From the NCBI GenBank assembly GCA_947184155.2, contig CAMXCT020006563.1, positions 308,074 through 372,073 of the forward strand: 64,000 bases of DNA, written 5' to 3'. How positions within the stretch are numbered: position 1 is the first letter of the stretch; each line of letters opens with the position of its first letter. Of the stretch, positions 23,674-35,200 are shown piece by piece. The notes below the pieces were generated by a model. It searched no databases, had not been told where the DNA came from, and saw only the letters and a program-made list of their open reading frames with translations. The translations under genes were made by a program, and so were the position numbers. The stretch comes from Cladocopium goreaui. Taxonomy: Eukaryota > Sar > Dinophyceae > Suessiales > Symbiodiniaceae.

Positions 23674-23787
23674 ATCCATCCCCATCGAGACCCGGTACGC
23701 CTTGCTGAATAGGTATCCATCCCCCTCGTCGGCGCCCCCCCGGCGCACAAAACGACCCAGGGGGGTGTGGCGAACACCGAGCGTATA
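23674..23787 (-). CDS. Candidate exon (YTLGVRHTPLGRFVRRGGAD)
   Basis: Acceptor CCGGTTTCGGCTCAG, donor GAT|GTAAAA, 38 codons in phase 0: YTLGVRHTPLGRFVRRGGAD, EGDGYLFSKAYRVSMGMD. High G/C at third positions. Lies just beyond the MITE at 23525-23651. Function unknown. Confidence 0.4.
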
Positions 23788-24316
23788 CTGAGCCGAAACC
23801 GGCGAAACATGCGATCCACGGCTTCGCTGATGTTGGCCCTTCCAACATAAGTGAAACCATGAATTTTAGTACTTTAACGGTTCAACCATTATAGCATGAG
23901 TCTAATCTGGTTTTAGAGATTCACGTCTCAACATAAATTTGGAGATGATATTCAATAGCTGGAATTGAACCAAAGTAAAACCATGAATTGCCAGATTAGA
24001 TTTCCATAGTATAATCTCTGAAAGCATGTAACATTAACAATCCAAAAAATAGTCTTGTACGGTTTCTCATTCAAAAAATGTAGGAAATCGACGGTGGCGA
24101 TGATAAATTCACCATGTGTATTTTCAGGAAGCCGCCATCTGGAAATACCCAAGGGTGCCAAAAGGTAGCAATGGAAAATTTCTCAGTTACCCTGCTGATT
24201 TGCAGCACTGTTTACCAAAGGTTACCTCACTGCAATGATCCACCTGACGTTTCGAAATTACGGTCATGGCATTGTAAGTCGTGTGAGAAACTCTTCGAAT
24301 AAGCAGTGTATAATGA

Positions 24317-24419
24317 CTGGTTGGTGGTATACCTACCCCTCTGAAAAATATGAAAGTCAATGGGAAGGATTATCCCATATATTATGGACAATAAAAAAAT
24401 GTTCCAAGCCACCAACCAG
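24317..24419. mobile_element. Family B MITE with ATGA target repeat
   Basis: Short subtype, both ends intact, ATGA on each side. Confidence 0.9.
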
Positions 24420-24443
24420 ATGATGTTTTTTTTGAAGACTGAG

Positions 24444-24540
24444 CGCTGCTGGATATCGTTTTCTCAAGCAGAAAACGCCCTCAACGACAACTTTAAGTGC
24501 ATTGATCCTGTGGATGGACAAAATATGACAACACCAGCTG
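24444..24540 (+). CDS. Candidate exon, strand ambiguous
   Basis: Plus reading RCWISFSQAENALNDNFKCI then DPVDGQNMTTPA ends at a perfect GTAAGTATT donor. The minus strand has an equally good acceptor (TTTTGTCCATCCACAG) and reads INALKVVVEGVFCLRKRYPA. All secure genes here are on minus, so the plus call is doubtful. Confidence 0.28.
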
Positions 24541-24916
24541 GTAAGTATTGGTGACCATGAACCCCGGTTAAAATAATTAGTATATAATGGGATGTTTACC
24601 ACCTATCAAGATAAACCACCGATAAAAACTGGTGCAGGTTTTTGTTTCCCATCCACAGTATCTCTCAAGATTCAAGATTCAAAACAAACCTATGTGCCAT
24701 AAAACTAAACGCCCTCTATATGGGACAGTCATCCCACCACAGCCTGAATAACTTGTACTACAAACATCTACAAACCATTTTTTGAAGCGACCAAAGTATC
24801 CGCAAACCTGGGCGCAACCTGACCCAGCTTACAAATACTAGTAGCATGTACTGTAGTAGAATTGGAAGCATCTTCCCCGTGGCTGGGAGAAAGAAACATA
24901 CCATCTTAGTTTTGGT

Positions 24917-25203
24917 TACCCTCTGGCAATTTAACAGTTTGCTATCGAAAACAACCATTTTTGGCATATGTGAACGCGGTAAATCATCGAACTAAATGGG
25001 CTATGGAAAATGGAAATCATTGAAATCATCGAACTAAATGGTCCATTTTCCATACAATGTGGGCCCCCCCAGTTATAAATTGGTTTATAAACCCCAGTAA
25101 CTATAGTTATAAGTACCATAAACCATAGTGAAATTGGAGTTATAAACCAACTTAGCTATCTAGGGGGCCCCACTTTGTAGCTATGTTAGTTTACCAGAGG
25201 GTA
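24917..25203. mobile_element. Family A MITE interrupted by a family C MITE
   Basis: Left end CCCTCTGGCAAT and right end CCAGAGGG-TA; the family C copy 25055-25177 sits in the right arm with a clean TA on each side. Confidence 0.9.
25055..25177. mobile_element. Family C MITE nested in a family A MITE
   Basis: CAATGTGGGCCCCCC ... GGGGCCCCACTTTG between two TA. Removing it and one TA restores the family A sequence CCA-TA-GCTATG. Confidence 0.93.
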
Positions 25204-25326
25204 ACATCCCACAGCACTTTTGGAATCCATCTGCCAAAACTCCCGCATTCATCCATTGGTGACTGGATTCAGGATGCCCACATGGCTGGATGGTCAAAAC
25301 ATGTTGCGCCAGCTCCACCTTGATTT

Positions 25327-25445
25327 GCATATGCATATATATATATATACATTGTATATATATATATATATAGTGTATATATATATATATACATAATTAC
25401 ATATATACATATATATATATACATATATATATATTATATATATAT
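25327..25445. repeat. AT dinucleotide tract
   Basis: Long ATATAT runs with single-base breaks. Others lie at 50138-50224, 51017-51075 and 60937-61104. Confidence 0.92.
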
Positions 25446-25704
25446 CAAGATTCATGCCAAGCTAACGCAGATTTCATAACTGATGATTTTGGAATGCATT
25501 TGGGCAATTTTTCACCCAGGTCTGATGCTGCTTGCGCTCAGGTATCATCCCAATTCTGGAATCCCGTTAGATGTGAACCCATCCTTTGGCTGGATTGTAT
25601 TGCAGTATTGGATGTTCAACCCATCGGTGCTGGTATTTCATGGTATTTCTATGTATTTCTCCATTTCTTGGTTTGTAGCCCAAAATACGAATGGGTAAGC
25701 CAGC

Positions 25705-25784
25705 CTGCTTCCAGTCTGCTTTGCGAGTGCCGGCATCTGATTTCGAATCCAGTCGTCCCAAACGCATCCGCGGAGACTCTTCGA
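25705..25784 (-). CDS. Candidate exon near 25.7 kb
   Basis: Very strong acceptor TTTTTAATCTCTGGTCAG and a GC donor (AG|GCTGGC). Two minus frames are plausible: SLRGCVWDDWIRNQMPALAK or EESPRMRLGRLDSKSDAGTR. Overlaps a long plus ORF judged to be a shadow. Confidence 0.35.
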
Positions 25785-26512
25785 CTGACCAGAGATTAAA
25801 AAGTTCATTCGACTTTGGAATGGACAAGCATGCCTTGATTGCCCAGGACCCAGGAAAAGAACGGAAGGGCTGCTTAGGCTGTTTGCCTGCACAACATGAT
25901 CTGAAAACATGAAGAGGTTAGATTGTGATTGGAAAGTTGATCTTTGCCAACGGTGCTTTCCAACAAGGTCTGACCCCATGGCCCCATTTCATCAATATCA
26001 AGTTCATCACTGAGCGGATGTTGAAATTCCCGTAACGGTGTTCTCAAACATGACAAACATATACAAACATGACTGGCTGGGAAATGTCCTCAAACAATAA
26101 ATGCATGTTTTAATGGGAAAATCAACTATAAATAATAAATGGAGGTTTCCCATTGCCATGTTCGAGTACCGGATGGTTAGCCTGAAAAAAAGCAAGAATC
26201 AGAAACAATTCTGCCTTCAGGGAGCTACTGATTGGACAGAGAATTCAAGATCATTCAAGATCATTCTTGGCATCCGAATCATTCCGAGACACGGTGCCAC
26301 ATGTTTTTTCAGCAACATATTTGGCAACAAACACCATTCAGAACATTCAAAACACGGTTCTTATCCCAGAGTTTGTCACATGTGTTCGATTCTTTCTTGA
26401 CACTTCAAAACATTCAAAACACTTCACATTTTTTTTTGACACCTCCATTCCTGGTTGGTTGGGCGACCAGCATCCTTTTGGAACATGAAAATGTCGCACC
26501 TGAGAGGGTAAC

Positions 26513-26552
26513 CTGCGAGTTTCAGTAGCCCTGAACAAGGCCCCGGTAACGC
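26513..26552 (-). CDS. Candidate short exon (VTGALFRATETRR)
   Basis: Acceptor CTCGCAAAACAG; donor CGCAG|GTTACC, or CTCTCAG|GTGCGA 13 bp further. Confidence 0.25.
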
Positions 26553-26750
26553 CTGTTTTGCGAGGGGTTGCAGCAAGCCCCAAGACATTCAAGATTATTC
26601 TTAAGTATTTCAAGTAATTTACCACTAAGGTATCGCATTCTACCAAATTACTTCGTGTTGGTGGTTATCATCCCAGATATCTCAAAAAATAGGCAGAATG
26701 GTCAGCTTCAAAAACCCCCATGGGAGCTTACCTCCATGAAACTTGGAACT

Positions 26751-26867
26751 TACCCTCTGGTAATTTAACAGTTTGCGAACTTGAAAATGGCCCATAGAAA
26801 TAGTTGATTTAGCCATTAAAAATGGGTGGATCTTTCCATAGTTTTTGTATATGTTCACCAGAGGGTA
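26751..26867. mobile_element. Family A MITE, first of an abutting pair
   Basis: Ends CCCTCTGGTAATTT and CCAGAGGG; its right TA is also the left TA of the next copy. Confidence 0.9.
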
Positions 26868-26969
26868 CCCTCTGGTAAACTAACATAACTATGGAAAATC
26901 ACCATTTTTAATGGGAAAACTCACTATAAATGGCCATTTTCAATAGCTATGTTAGTTCACCAGAGGGTA
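26866..26969. mobile_element. Family A MITE, second of an abutting pair
   Basis: Canonical copy sharing the TA at 26866-26867 with its neighbour. Confidence 0.92.
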
Positions 26970-26988
26970 ATCGAACTGCACTCAGCGC

Positions 26989-27270
26989 TCATTCGCTCAA
27001 ACGATTCATGTCATCAGCCCATCGCTTCCACGCCTCTCCCATTGTGACACCGGCTGCGGCAGTGGTTGTTCCAGCACCCGAGACATAGCGGACATAGAAA
27101 GCATATTGAAACACCCCAGAAAGCCAAGATATCCCGATATTATCCCATTGAACCCAATATGATATATAATAATAATAATATATGTATATTATATGTATAT
27201 CCCCATTTAGATCATGTAGTTCAATGACTTTCCCAACATTCTTCAAACCATGTTCAGTTGGATTTTTCAA
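26989..27270 (-). CDS. Probable terminal exon (AWKRWADDMNRLSE, stop)
   Basis: A minus ORF ending GVTMGEAWKRWADDMNRLSE then TGA, preceded by YVRYVSGAGTTTAAA and an aromatic segment (WVQWDNIGISWLSGVFQYAF). The last 40 codons are GC-rich and clearly protein-like; the exon start is not located. It could end the PTOX transcript's extension or be another gene. Confidence 0.42.
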   Translation of the reverse strand: MKNPTEHGLKNVGKVIELHDLNGDIHIIYIYYYYYISYWVQWDNIGISWLSGVFQYAFYVRYVSGAGTTTAAAGVTMGEAWKRWADDMNRLSE

Positions 27271-28051
27271 TTAAACCCAATATCCTTAAAAAATCCATGA
27301 TTATCCCAGATGTTCCCAATGTTCTCAGTGAAAACATTCAACAACGCAAAGTTCACTGAGAAAACATGGTCCCAGGTCCCCCTCCGACCTCTCTATCTTT
27401 GGTCAAGTTGCGTGTCCTGCGACAGCCCCAGATTTGCGTGTCCGTATTTCAAGGGAGTCTCTCCCCTTGAAGGGACCCAAAACATCCCTTAAAACTATGG
27501 GTTTCCCTCAAAAAAATCACGAATTGGATGATGAAACCATTGGAACCAGATGCCAATCGAATGAATTGGGATAAAGATGTCCTATAATTTGTTTGCAAGT
27601 GTTCCCGAAAAAAACACCATCAAACGTGGGAGATTCTCAAGTGATTCTATCAGTACCGAAAATCGGTGGATTTACCCATGAACTAGGAATTTCAATGTGA
27701 AAAACCAGTTTTCAACCATGGAATTGTAAAGTTGTCCGTTTTCAGAGGTGATTTTAGTAGATCTGTTCAATTTGGGGTCCCACATTTCTGGGCGATCGGG
27801 GTGATTTTTTGGATTTATAAGGGGTCATGGCCATGGGCGATCGGCGTGGAATCGAAATGAACTTGCCGATGTCACGGCCAAATTCCGTTGAAGAATGTCA
27901 ACCCTGGAACAATCAACCATGGTTTATTGGGAGTACTCCCCCAATAGTCATAATCTGATACTTATTTATGGTACCGGTTGATGAATTTTCCATAATTTTC
28001 CACTACTCCCCCGTCATAAATCTGATACTTACCATATACTTACCTATATAC

Positions 28052-28186
28052 CATGTACCACCCCAATTCAACAGCCACGGGGGTGACACAGTCCTGGCTG
28101 GGATGGGAGAAGGTCCACGTCCGGCCCACCATTCTTGGCACGCCTGAGCATGCCGCACATGCCCTGTGGGTGTGCCCAGGGGATGG
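28052..28186 (-). CDS. Candidate exon downstream of PTOX
   Basis: Excellent acceptor CTTCATTTTTTTCAG and donor ATG|GTATAT, 135 nt. All three frames are open or nearly so (for example PSPGHTHRACAACSGVPRMV and IPWAHPQGMCGMLRRAKNGG); high GC. Confidence 0.35.
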
Positions 28187-28231
28187 CTGAAAAAAATGAA
28201 GACATGAAGGTGTCCTAAACCGGGTGGGTTT

Positions 28232-28313
28232 TCCTGAAATAGGGGTACCCCCAGTCATCATCCATTTTTAAGGTATTTCTCTATAAACCATCCAGCTATG
28301 GGGTACCCCCATG
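28232..28313. mobile_element. Family D MITE, inverted
   Basis: GGGGTACCCCCAGTCATCATCC ... AACCATCCAGCTATGGGGTA. Confidence 0.65.
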
Positions 28314-28550
28314 ACTATGGAAACTCCCTTGAACTCTTGTCCGAAAACAAAGAATATTGAAACCCATGGTTTTGGGGATCCCCTGTTCTATGAAACACAT
28401 GACCCAGTGGATCCCAGTGGTCGCTGGTCAATTTGGGACCATCTTCCAATTTCAGAGGGGGAAAAAACTGTAGTTGGAGTCACCAGCGAAGGGAAGATGG
28501 GGACCTATTTTGAGCATGTTTGAGCAATAAAATGTTGACTCCACATGCAC

Positions 28551-28649
28551 CTTTTTTGAAGCAGCGGAATGTTTGACGCTGACATGAGGACAAAACTGGG
28601 GCAGCTGGCAGCGGCATGGAATGGGATGTTGAAGAGTAGCTCTTGTGGG
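28551..28649 (-). CDS. Candidate exon (PQELLFNIPFHAAASCPSFV)
   Basis: Acceptor CCGGGCTCAG, donor AAAAAAG|GTGCAT, 99 nt. Reads PQELLFNIPFHAAASCPSFV then LMSASNIPLLQK. May be the C-terminal part of the PTOX transcript or the next gene. Confidence 0.4.
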
Positions 28650-28741
28650 CTGAGCCCGGCATATGGAGATACCTCAAACGTATTCCATACAGATTCTGTA
28701 CATCAAGATATGCAAATTCATCATGCGAGTTTGATCGACAC

Positions 28742-28780
28742 ATAGCCGGAACGGGCTGGGCTAGTCATGTAGGTCCGAAC
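28742..28780 (-). CDS. Candidate microexon (VRTYMTSPARSGY)
   Basis: 39 nt between TTTTGGCCAG and TAT|GTGTCG, phase 0 at both ends, 0.34 kb downstream of PTOX exon 11. Confidence 0.25.
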
Positions 28781-29117
28781 CTGGCCAAAATTTGCAATGA
28801 ATCAGGCTGCTCATCTTTCGCACTAGCCACAGAGTTGCAAAACCTTCATGTAATCAACCATGGTGATAAATGCAAATTCTGAATATAAGTTCATGGAAAA
28901 TTGTTCTGTATGAATTGATGTAAATGAATGCAAATGAGGATGTTGCATTGCTAGATTCGATTTGCAGCCGGTATCCAAACACCAAGTTGAATGACCATGC
29001 AACATACGTAGTCTGAGAGACTGACTGAACACCATATATACATAATTAAAGATGTTGTCTTCCCCTAATAAAAATGGCTCAAAAACTGAACAACACACCA
29101 TTCACGACCAGGCTTAC

Positions 29118-29222
29118 CCAGTGAAGTACAGTCAATGTTCCAAATTGCAGATCCAAGCGAAAAAATCCCGCCTTCATCGTGACAATATGCTCATACTCGT
29201 CGTCACGGATGTTTTCGAAGAC
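29118..29222 (-). CDS. PTOX: PTOX exon 11 (NIRDDEYEHIVTM), last Fe ligands
   Basis: Reads VFENIRDDEYEHIVTMKA, the diagnostic RDDE..EH..TM signature with the last Glu and His ligands. Acceptor CATCACAAG. The frame continues to a strong GTAAGC donor, given here as the end, but a GC donor right after ATGAAG would fit the family's TMKACQ better, so the 3' boundary is open. Confidence 0.82.
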
Positions 29223-32200
29223 CTTGTGATGTGCGGAGTCAGAAATGGTAGATGTTTCCTCCCATCCCCGTAATTTTTTTCAGACCCACATCATCTATGG
29301 TCCCAAAGATGTTTTCCAATTCCACCGCGGTTTCTGAAAAATATATATTTTTATATTTTTTTTGTGATCGGGGATGGGATTATCATGACTTACCCTTCGA
29401 TTGTCATTCAAAACTGGGGATGAGTTTCCAAGCTAAAAATATGCTAAAATGGCATCATGGGCATCCCTAAAAAAGTAGCAAAAAAACCCAACAGTGAGTC
29501 TCACGGCCACCTCCGGGATGGCACGGGCTCTGCGTTGCGAAACGCGAGACGTTTACATATCACAACCCGGGCGCCCGGAATGCATAAATTTGTCCCCTAC
29601 CCAGAGGCCAAACAACTCCAATCTTAAAAAAAAAATACCATACTCGCCTATGCCTAAACAATCCAATATGAGAATTTCACAGCTAGAGTAAGTAACAGAT
29701 GAAACCACCAAGCACTGGCATGTTGAACACTGCAGCTTCAACATCTTGTTGGGAAGAGGGCGGTAGTGTTCCTGACATGACATGATCGACGTGGATCCCT
29801 CTGGTAGACCAACACAGCTATGGTAAACTTGATACCACTTATAGATGATTTACCATGATTTACCTAGTCAAAATGGTGAAATTTCACTCACAGTTATGTC
29901 AAATTACCAGATAGTAATCATCCTGAAATAGATATCTTAATCTCTCAGGTGATTGTCCCGTACAGCCATTGGTCGAGCTTCATATTCGCTACTCCAGAAT
30001 GACGATATGAGGATATCTATTGACTGTTGTGACCACTACATACAGTATACAAGGCCAATATTGGATACCCTGAAAAACAAGCGTTCAGCTGGTTTGTATC
30101 GTATGTATATATCTGGGTAAATTAATTATAATTCACTAACCTGAATAGTTCGGCCATTTGGGGATGATTTCCCTTATTAACCATGATTTCCAGTGTGGTC
30201 GCAGTGAGGTCGTTATAATTTACCCAGATATATTTATATAATTTATATATATGTATATATTCCAATTCACAGCAAATGATATAAATGAATAGATAAAGTA
30301 TCTATCCGGATTCCAGATGGTGAACAATTCTTGTTCATCAACATGTTGATTCCTTGAGCCTTACCTCCATTTATGACGGTTATGTCCATTCATCACAATT
30401 GTTTGCGGGTGATTTCTTTTGACCAAATGGCATCCAGTAAGTTGTCGCAAGGTGGTCGTCGAGGTTCCTGGCACAGCGAAGAGATCCCCATTTCTCACTG
30501 ATCTCGACCGCTGGCTTGAGGGCAGTTGTGTTTCTTTTTCTGGATTTCAAAATAACTCTCTGGGTAACATAGCCATGGAAAATGGACATGGAAATGATAT
30601 GCAAATAGTCTATTAACAGGCTATTAATAGCATAGCTATATGAAATTAGCTGAGGGTAACTATGATGAGATTTATGAAACATGATCTGTAAATGGCGGAT
30701 TCTCCGTATCTCTGTTTCCCTCTAGTCTTTTCTAACATCACTATATTTTTGGTTCGTGGTGGATAGATCGAACTAGTTAGTGAGGGTAACTAGTTAACCA
30801 ACAGTGACATATCTGGGGTTCCTCTTCCTGTGGCTCACTCATCTTACTCCCGAATTGTTCACAGTCTGCTACAGAAAATCACAATTTAAATAGTATTTAA
30901 TAGCTAGGTACATCAGTGAAGTCACTTGGCCATCTAAACCACAGCAAACAATATAATTACGACAGGGTATTCCATAATGTTAATGGATGTTATTGACTTA
31001 AGAGTCACTAGCCCACCAGTTTGTTAATGGAGGTATATCAAGTCAAATAGTAACTTATCACTATTTTGGCGGGTCTTGTCTTGTGGGCATTGCCATGCGT
31101 CCCATACAAAGCTGGGGAAGAAATATGAAACATATGTACAATGTAGAAAGTGTACCATTATTCTCATATCCCCAAGATTTTGCCAGACTAGCTAAAAAGC
31201 TACGATGTTCCCTCACTCAATTTCATGTCCAACTGGTTCTAGCCCCAATCTTCATACCCATAACCCCCAAAAAAGGTTTGATATCCAAGGTTTATTATCC
31301 TCATTCGACTCTCCAGTGCTTTTCGATTGCCAATTATAATTTACCATCAGGTAGTTTAACATAGCTAGGAAAAATAACCCATTTACAGGTGATGTACCTA
31401 TTACCGTGGCCATTTTCCATGGCTGGACCCCCCAGCTATAAGTTGGTTTATAAACCCCATTAACTATAGTTGTACAGTAAGTATCATAAACCATACCTAT
31501 TGAGTTTTGTTCACCAACTTTGCTATCGTTTCGGGGCCCCCACTTTGTATGATCTAGATTGATCTAGTGGCGTTCAATGTTTTTGTTCACGTCGTTTACT
31601 GACGTTTTTCCAAGTCTGCTAAAGTGGAACCGGCTGCTATCCACTCCTCCCGGTGGCGTGTCTGGAATTTGTCCTTGGAGATGGGTAATGGAGAGATGAA
31701 TTTCTAACCCTGGTACAGAGTTTTCAGGCAGAACCCCCTCGATTCCTAGATAGGTTTGTTAGTTGGTTTAAAGTTTATAGCTGAGCTTTTCTAGACACAG
31801 CTATAACCAGGGTGCCCCACTTGGTAGTGATATGACCAGTCCAAACAGGAATCCCCCTTTTTTGGGGGGTTGCGTATGACTATAAGAGAAAAAGGCGAGA
31901 GATTATACATCAGTAAAACTGACATCAAACCATATATATATATCCAATTATATCCATATGTTAGAACACATGTCAGCCTACATCTTATTGCATATGTCAG
32001 CCTAGCCAAGGTCAGTAAACAGGTAGGGAACGTTTTTTTGTCTCGTCGTGTCAGTCGTGTCAGTCGTTATGTTGTAAAAGGATCAAACTCCTGAAAGTCT
32101 GAGATCAAGAGTGACAGGAGAGCCTGGTTCCTAAACTAAACAAACCTTGATTGATGCAGCTGGAATCGATTTTCGAGGCAGAAAGATTGGTCAAAATCGC

Positions 32201-35200
32201 TGGCAAAGAATGGACCAAACCGAGTCACGGTTGAACTATTTGGATCCAGCTGGGAGGTTTCCTGAAAATAGGGGTATCCCAAAATGATCAAATGGATGGT
32301 TTATTTCACGGAAAAACCCATTAAAAATTGATGATGACTGGGGGTACCCAAATTTTTTTGGAAACCTCCATTTTTTCGGTGGTCTCTATCGGAAATAAAC
32401 ATACTTTAGCATTCCCCCGATAGGCCTCTGATTCGTCCAAGCCGCAAAGTTGTACAAATCCCCCTCCACGTAATACTTCACCGCGATCGGCGGAGGAGGA
32501 ACCTGGTGGGGTGAGAGGCCCAAGACCTGAGAAGCTGATGAAATTTCCATGTGGCAAATCCAATAATGATCCATCTCCAAAATCACCATAAATCGCTTCC
32601 ATAAACCATCCCTTAAATTCTAGGTTTATCCTTGGTTTTACCACATTATTTTCCGCATCTAAGCATCATTAAACATCATTAAACTATAAATTCGAACTGG
32701 TGACCAACAACAAACACGCTGACCAAGCGCATCTGAGTGGATCCCTCGGACTTTCTCCACCAACTCTCCGAAAAAAAGGAGGCCCAATAAATGATCAAAA
32801 TGTCGGCCAAGGATATCCTTAAGGTATTGGACCCATAGCATCCTATACCGCAACATTAACCAACATTTAGCAACACTGGTTGGTGGTTTCAACCTACCCC
32901 TCTGAAAAATATGAGTTCGTCAGTTGGGATGATTGATTATTCCCAATAATTATATGGAAAAATAATCCAAATGTTCCAAACCACCAACCAGAACACAATT
33001 CCATGAGGTGCTCGTGCTTTGTGTGACTTTGTGTGTCTGAAAATTGATGGGAAGGTCCCATTCCACTGGTTGTTTGCCTCATGAATTCCGCCCGAGATCA
33101 GGCTTGCTCCCAACACCCCAGATATGTTTGGGTCGGAAACTGGGTATACCCTCTGGTTATGTCAAAATAGCTATTGAAAATGACTAGAAAGTTCGTGGAT
33201 TTTCCCATTAAAAATGGGTGGATCTTTCCAGTTCGTTATGTTAGTTCGTTTACCAGGCCGGGTACCCAAAACACATCTTTGTTGAACTCAAAAATGAGCG
33301 AATTCCCACGCCTGACGTAAGACTTCAGCATTTTCTGCAGCAAAGACTTGGTAGGTCACATAGGCGTGCTCCTGGCGTCTGCGTCTGTCGCCGGGAATCC
33401 AGCAATAAGAAACGCCAAGAGAATAGGAGTTCTTTCAGCTGCCTAGTCAGCATATGTATAAATTTATATATGCATGTATAATATGTACATGCAGAAGATA
33501 TACATAATATATATATATACGTATATATGTGAAAAGCCAATATATGCCTTGGATGTGCCTTGCAGGTGTACCAGCATGGAGACCTCGCTGTTCGACCGGG
33601 CCAATGGCTCAAGTTCCGCAAGGTGTGGAAAACAAGCAGCGCGGACGCTGCACAAATTCGAGAAGTGTAACGTTGGACGTTCATCCATAGGCACAGGGTG
33701 CCGGCTGAGCCTTTTGGGGTGTGGTTACCCCTTTTGTTGGAAACCCCGAAGGACTAGGGGAAGCTGGGTCCCTACCTTTGTAGACTCCTCCCCGAGCTAC
33801 ATTGGTAGCGGAGCCCTGGGGGCTCACGGGGTACCGTGTAAAGCCTGTTGATCCGCAATGGCGAGCAGCTCTGAAGAGAAGGGCAATTCAATTTGGTCCC
33901 TTCTGCCGAGTTTCGATCCTGCAGTTGACAACGCGCGGGAGTATGTGGAGAAGGTGAGATTCATCGAGGGGGTTTGCCCAGATCGTGACAAAGCTATGCT
34001 GGCACCACGGCTGGCGATGTTGTGCAAGGGTACAGCGTGGGGACAGGTGAAGGCATTAGATGCTGAGTCTCTCACCAACAAAACTGAAGGAGTAAAGAAC
34101 TTGCTCAAAGCCTTGTCAAGCTGGGAAGAATCAGCCGAGATGAAAACGTACGAGTTGTTTGAGAAAGCCCTGTACAAGACCAACCAGAAGGCCGATGAAT
34201 CAACCACCAGCTTCGTCAACCGACTTCAGGTGGCAATGGACGAGTTGGGAGTCGTGGATGTCAAACAGTTCCATGCCTTCTTGCACCTCAGACAAAGTGC
34301 ACTCGGAGTGGAGGACCGCAAGCGTGTCCTGACGATGACTGCGGGAGATATGAAAGTCTCCAAGGTTGAACAAGCAATGAGGACGTTGGCAACCAGTGTC
34401 TTGTCGTCCGGAGCTGAGCCCAAAAAACGGGTCTACCCAACCAACTATGTGGAACCTGAAGTTGAACAAGATGCAAATATGGCCACCACATACCACGTCG
34501 TCTATGAGGAAGATGAGATCGATGCCGAGACCCTGGAACAGATGGCCCAAAATGGGGACTCCGACGCTCTCAACATGGTGAGCTTCGAGAAAGACTTGGA
34601 AGAGTTGTTCCAAGAAGTGCCAGATCTTCAGCACGCCTTGGTGTCTTATCACGAGGCCCGAACAAAGATCTTGGAGAAGAAGAAGTCGAGGGGATTCTGG
34701 CCGCCCTACAAGGGCAAAAACAAGGGTGGTTTCAGCAAAGGGTTCAAGAAGGGATCTGGAAAAGGAGGGCTGTTAGCCCGCATCGCCCGCACGAATTGCC
34801 GTGCTTGTGGAGAAAAAGGGCATTGGAAAGCTGAGTGCCCGCACAAAGGCACCAACAACACGCAGGACAATGTGAATCTTGCGATGCACCAGGAACACCG
34901 GTTCACCCTGCCCAACAATGACCAGGATGCCCAGGTGATCTTTGAATCGATCACGGAAGATGACGAGGAGATTCAGAGCTTTGCCACTCACTGGGAGGAC
35001 TGGGATAAAAGTGGGGACCGTAAAATAATGGGGATAACCTGGGGCGATAACGATAATGGGGTAAAAAGCATGCCAGAAAGAGAAGACCATACCCAAGTGG
35101 ACATTCCGATCCACCATGCCTATTGCCTGCACGAATGCATCCCAAGGGTTCAAGAGTTTTTTGCCCACCGCCTGTTGCACAGGAAGTCACCCGGACCGAT

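Larger units (their letters stand above)
29340..32250. other. PTOX intron 9, repeat remnants only
   Basis: Contains degenerate family A copies, a family C copy and AT-rich DNA. No exon for PTOX is needed here. Confidence 0.6.

Noticed and set aside
23940..24030. tRNA-like B box GGTTCAATTCC on minus
   Set aside because: No A box or cloverleaf can be drawn around it.
32659..32892. Minus ORF with FFGELVEKV as PTOX FSE.VE exon
   Set aside because: The 25-nt exon YNFSHLVE at 42641-42665 fits sequence and phase; this one does not.
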